In this document: positions 62,550-64,000 of the stretch, in pieces
How the letters are laid out: each line of letters starts with the position of its first letter
Numbering within the stretch: the stretch's first letter is position 1
Source: Candidatus Protochlamydia amoebophila UWE25
Lineage (GTDB): Bacteria; Chlamydiota; Chlamydiia; Chlamydiales; Parachlamydiaceae
Direction: 5' to 3'
NCBI RefSeq assembly: GCF_000011565.2
Contig: NC_005861.2
Coordinates: 1,054,001 to 1,118,000, forward strand
DNA: 64,000 bases
Notes under the pieces: model-generated
Databases searched by the model: none
The model's input: the letters and a program-made list of their open reading frames with translations, nothing else
Told to the model about the DNA's origin: nothing
Made by a program: the position numbers and the translations under genes

Positions 62550-64000
62550 TTATCGAAGATCTTTAATTTCATTTACAACTAGAATAATTAAACCAATTTC
62601 ATTTTTCATAGCAACACTTTCCAATATAGATTCAGAATTGGCCCCTATTATTTTTTTAACTAAAGCTTCGTGTCGTTTAGTAAAATCTTGATAATTTATA
62701 AGTTTTATTATATTTCTGGACATCTCATTGTTATGTTTAGCAATGTTGAAATTTACAGTAGCTAATTTCCTACCAACTAAAACTGGGCAGTTGTAAGTAC
62801 CATCTTTGAATCTTAATTGATTTAACGTTTCAATTTTAAGTTTTTCCAGCTTGCAATTTTTACTTGGCGTGACTGGTTTTTTAGTTGCTCCTGCCGGAGT
62901 TATACCTTTTGTTTTTGTAGGACTTCTTGTTGTGATTATAGCAGAGGCGGATTTTCTTAGTTTTGCAGCAGCTTCACGTTTTCTATCATTTAAACTTTCC
63001 AGTTCTTGAAAATAAGATACAAGAGTTTCAATTTTATTATCCTCTTCATCTGAGCTTTCCAGATAATCTTTCCATAGGACATCTTTTTTCAAGGTTTGCA
63101 CCAATTCACAATCATCATATTCTTTTAATTTAAACGTCGATATATCTAAAACCATAGAAATTTGCTCTTTCAATCTTCTTGGCACATGGGGATTAGTATC
63201 ATTAAGTAGTAATAAATGGGGATTTAAAATATTTGCTGGATTTGGTTTAGTAAATGGGGGTCTTGCAGCATTTATTCTTGAAGGGCTTAAGGGAGGTGTT
63301 GTTGAAAATTTTGTTTTTCCTTTTTTACCATTCTTTTTTATAGCTACTTTAAGTGATTCTATGAGTGAAATTTGAACAGGTGGAGTTTGCTTAGGAGAAC
63401 GTTTATTAATGCTAATGCCATCAATGGGAGTTGACTTTGAAAGTTTATTTGCTGTCGCTTGCAGAGTCGATACGGAAATCTGAGAAGAAGAAAAAAGAGA
63501 AGGAAGAGGAGGAGGCGGTGGTGGTCCAACTACAGGTGGTGCGGGTGGAATAAATGGAGTGCTGCTCTGAGATGTTGAAACAGTAGGTTGCGATTTCACA
63601 GAAGCTCTGAATGGCGTTGTTCCTGAACTGGAAGCTTGTGCTTGCGAATTTACTGCAGGCTTTTCAGTAACCAGATTAGGTGGCATAAAACCAGGAGTTG
63701 AATCTAATTTATTCTTTTTTACGGTTGTTGTTTCAGGCCAATATTCCTTATACGAAGAGTGTCGAGATAGCCTTGAAAATGGCTGAGCTGATTTTTCATT
63801 TTTAGGGAGCCTTTGACTCATGAATTGTTTAGCACGCTCAGGATTTAATAAACAAACAAATGGAAGCAAAATTCCAGTCACGACACATTCAACGACTCTT
63901 ATCAAGTGAATTAAAGCAGAGGATAATTCTAAATCTGTTGGTGCGGCTTTATCCGGAAAAAACAAGCTAGCTGTAATATTATAGGGAGAAATGACTATTC
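62550..64000 (-). CDS. Ser/Pro-rich candidate effector with polyproline, 5' end outside window
   Basis: The frame is open to the right edge, so the true start is probably beyond it; within the window the only early start is a TTG at 63965. The visible N-terminus has a hydrophobic segment (LIRVVECVVTGILLPFVCLL) followed by NPERAKQFM. Then come about 150 Ser/Thr/Pro-rich residues with PPAPPVVGPPPPPPLPSLF (coded near 63500-63556). A more ordered helical C-terminal part ends KNEIGLIILVVNEIKDLR. Polyproline runs of this type bind EVH1, SH3 or profilin domains in eukaryotes. The layout is like that of the 801-residue protein at 55900-58305. Confidence 0.65.
   Translation of the reverse strand, partial: IVISPYNITASLFFPDKAAPTDLELSSALIHLIRVVECVVTGILLPFVCLLNPERAKQFMSQRLPKNEKSAQPFSRLSRHSSYKEYWPETTTVKKNKLDSTPGFMPPNLVTEKPAVNSQAQASSSGTTPFRASVKSQPTVSTSQSSTPFIPPAPPVVGPPPPPPLPSLFSSSQISVSTLQATANKLSKSTPIDGISINKRSPKQTPPVQISLIESLKVAIKKNGKKGKTKFSTTPPLSPSRINAARPPFTKPNPANILNPHLLLLNDTNPHVPRRLKEQISMVLDISTFKLKEYDDCELVQTLKKDVLWKDYLESSDEEDNKIETLVSYFQELESLNDRKREAAAKLRKSASAIITTRSPTKTKGITPAGATKKPVTPSKNCKLEKLKIETLNQLRFKDGTYNCPVLVGRKLATVNFNIAKHNNEMSRNIIKLINYQDFTKRHEALVKKIIGANSESILESVAMKNEIGLIILVVNEIKDLR

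Overview
The window looks like chromosome from a chlamydia-like symbiont of amoebae, most probably a Parachlamydiaceae member close to Protochlamydia. Reasons: AT-rich DNA with very AT-rich gaps; a hydrolase next to a PPi-type phosphofructokinase, as in Chlamydia; an aroD-aroE fusion in a shikimate cluster; a BTB/LRR protein of the eukaryotic-like kind expanded in amoeba-associated chlamydiae; secreted Ser/Pro-rich candidate effectors; and an aconitase, which the human-pathogenic Chlamydia lack. The assignment is inference from gene content, not from a marker gene.

Layout. 1-7 kb is decayed accessory DNA: an IS3 transposase remnant, an intact erythromycin-esterase-family gene followed in tandem by a broken copy, a coiled-coil gene broken at an A8 tract, a DUF2267 gene, pcm, a broken endonuclease V gene and a SpoVG/serine-recombinase chimera. 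This ends at a tRNA-Tyr/tRNA-Thr pair. 7.2-17.1 kb holds a SEC-C protein, a compact cluster (TtcA-like PP-loop enzyme, MoxR-like AAA+ ATPase, TraB/PrgY-like protein) facing a coiled-coil gene, then surE, aconitase and a YhhQ-type transporter translationally coupled to a small membrane protein. 17.1-18.5 kb contains an AmpC-like remnant and an IS982-type remnant.

18.5-31.4 kb carries a 2OG-Fe(II)-oxygenase-like gene, an outer-membrane barrel, the polyamine importer potABCD, two small secreted proteins (one with CXXCH), mgtE, serine dehydratase, and the hydrolase/phosphofructokinase pair. 32-36.6 kb is a shikimate operon: a triple fusion aroD-aroE-aroA followed by overlapping aroK and aroC. 36.9-41.3 kb is a host-interaction block: a secreted caspase-like protein, a secreted unknown whose ribosome site lies in a hairpin, a small membrane protein and the BTB-LRR protein.

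41.6-44.8 kb is the mutM-ribE-ribBA-ribH operon on the minus strand. A long structured leader then precedes an RRM RNA-binding protein with a strong terminator. 45.9-55.8 kb has envelope and export genes on the minus strand: a giant AsmA-like protein, an RND outer-membrane lipoprotein, an ABC exporter with an unusually short nucleotide-binding domain, and a YihY/BrkB protein. 55.9-64 kb has two Ser/Pro-rich effector-like proteins flanking lemA, htpX, a complete IS5-family element with CTAG target duplications, and a family-2 glycosyltransferase. All functional calls come from reading motifs by eye; no searches were run.
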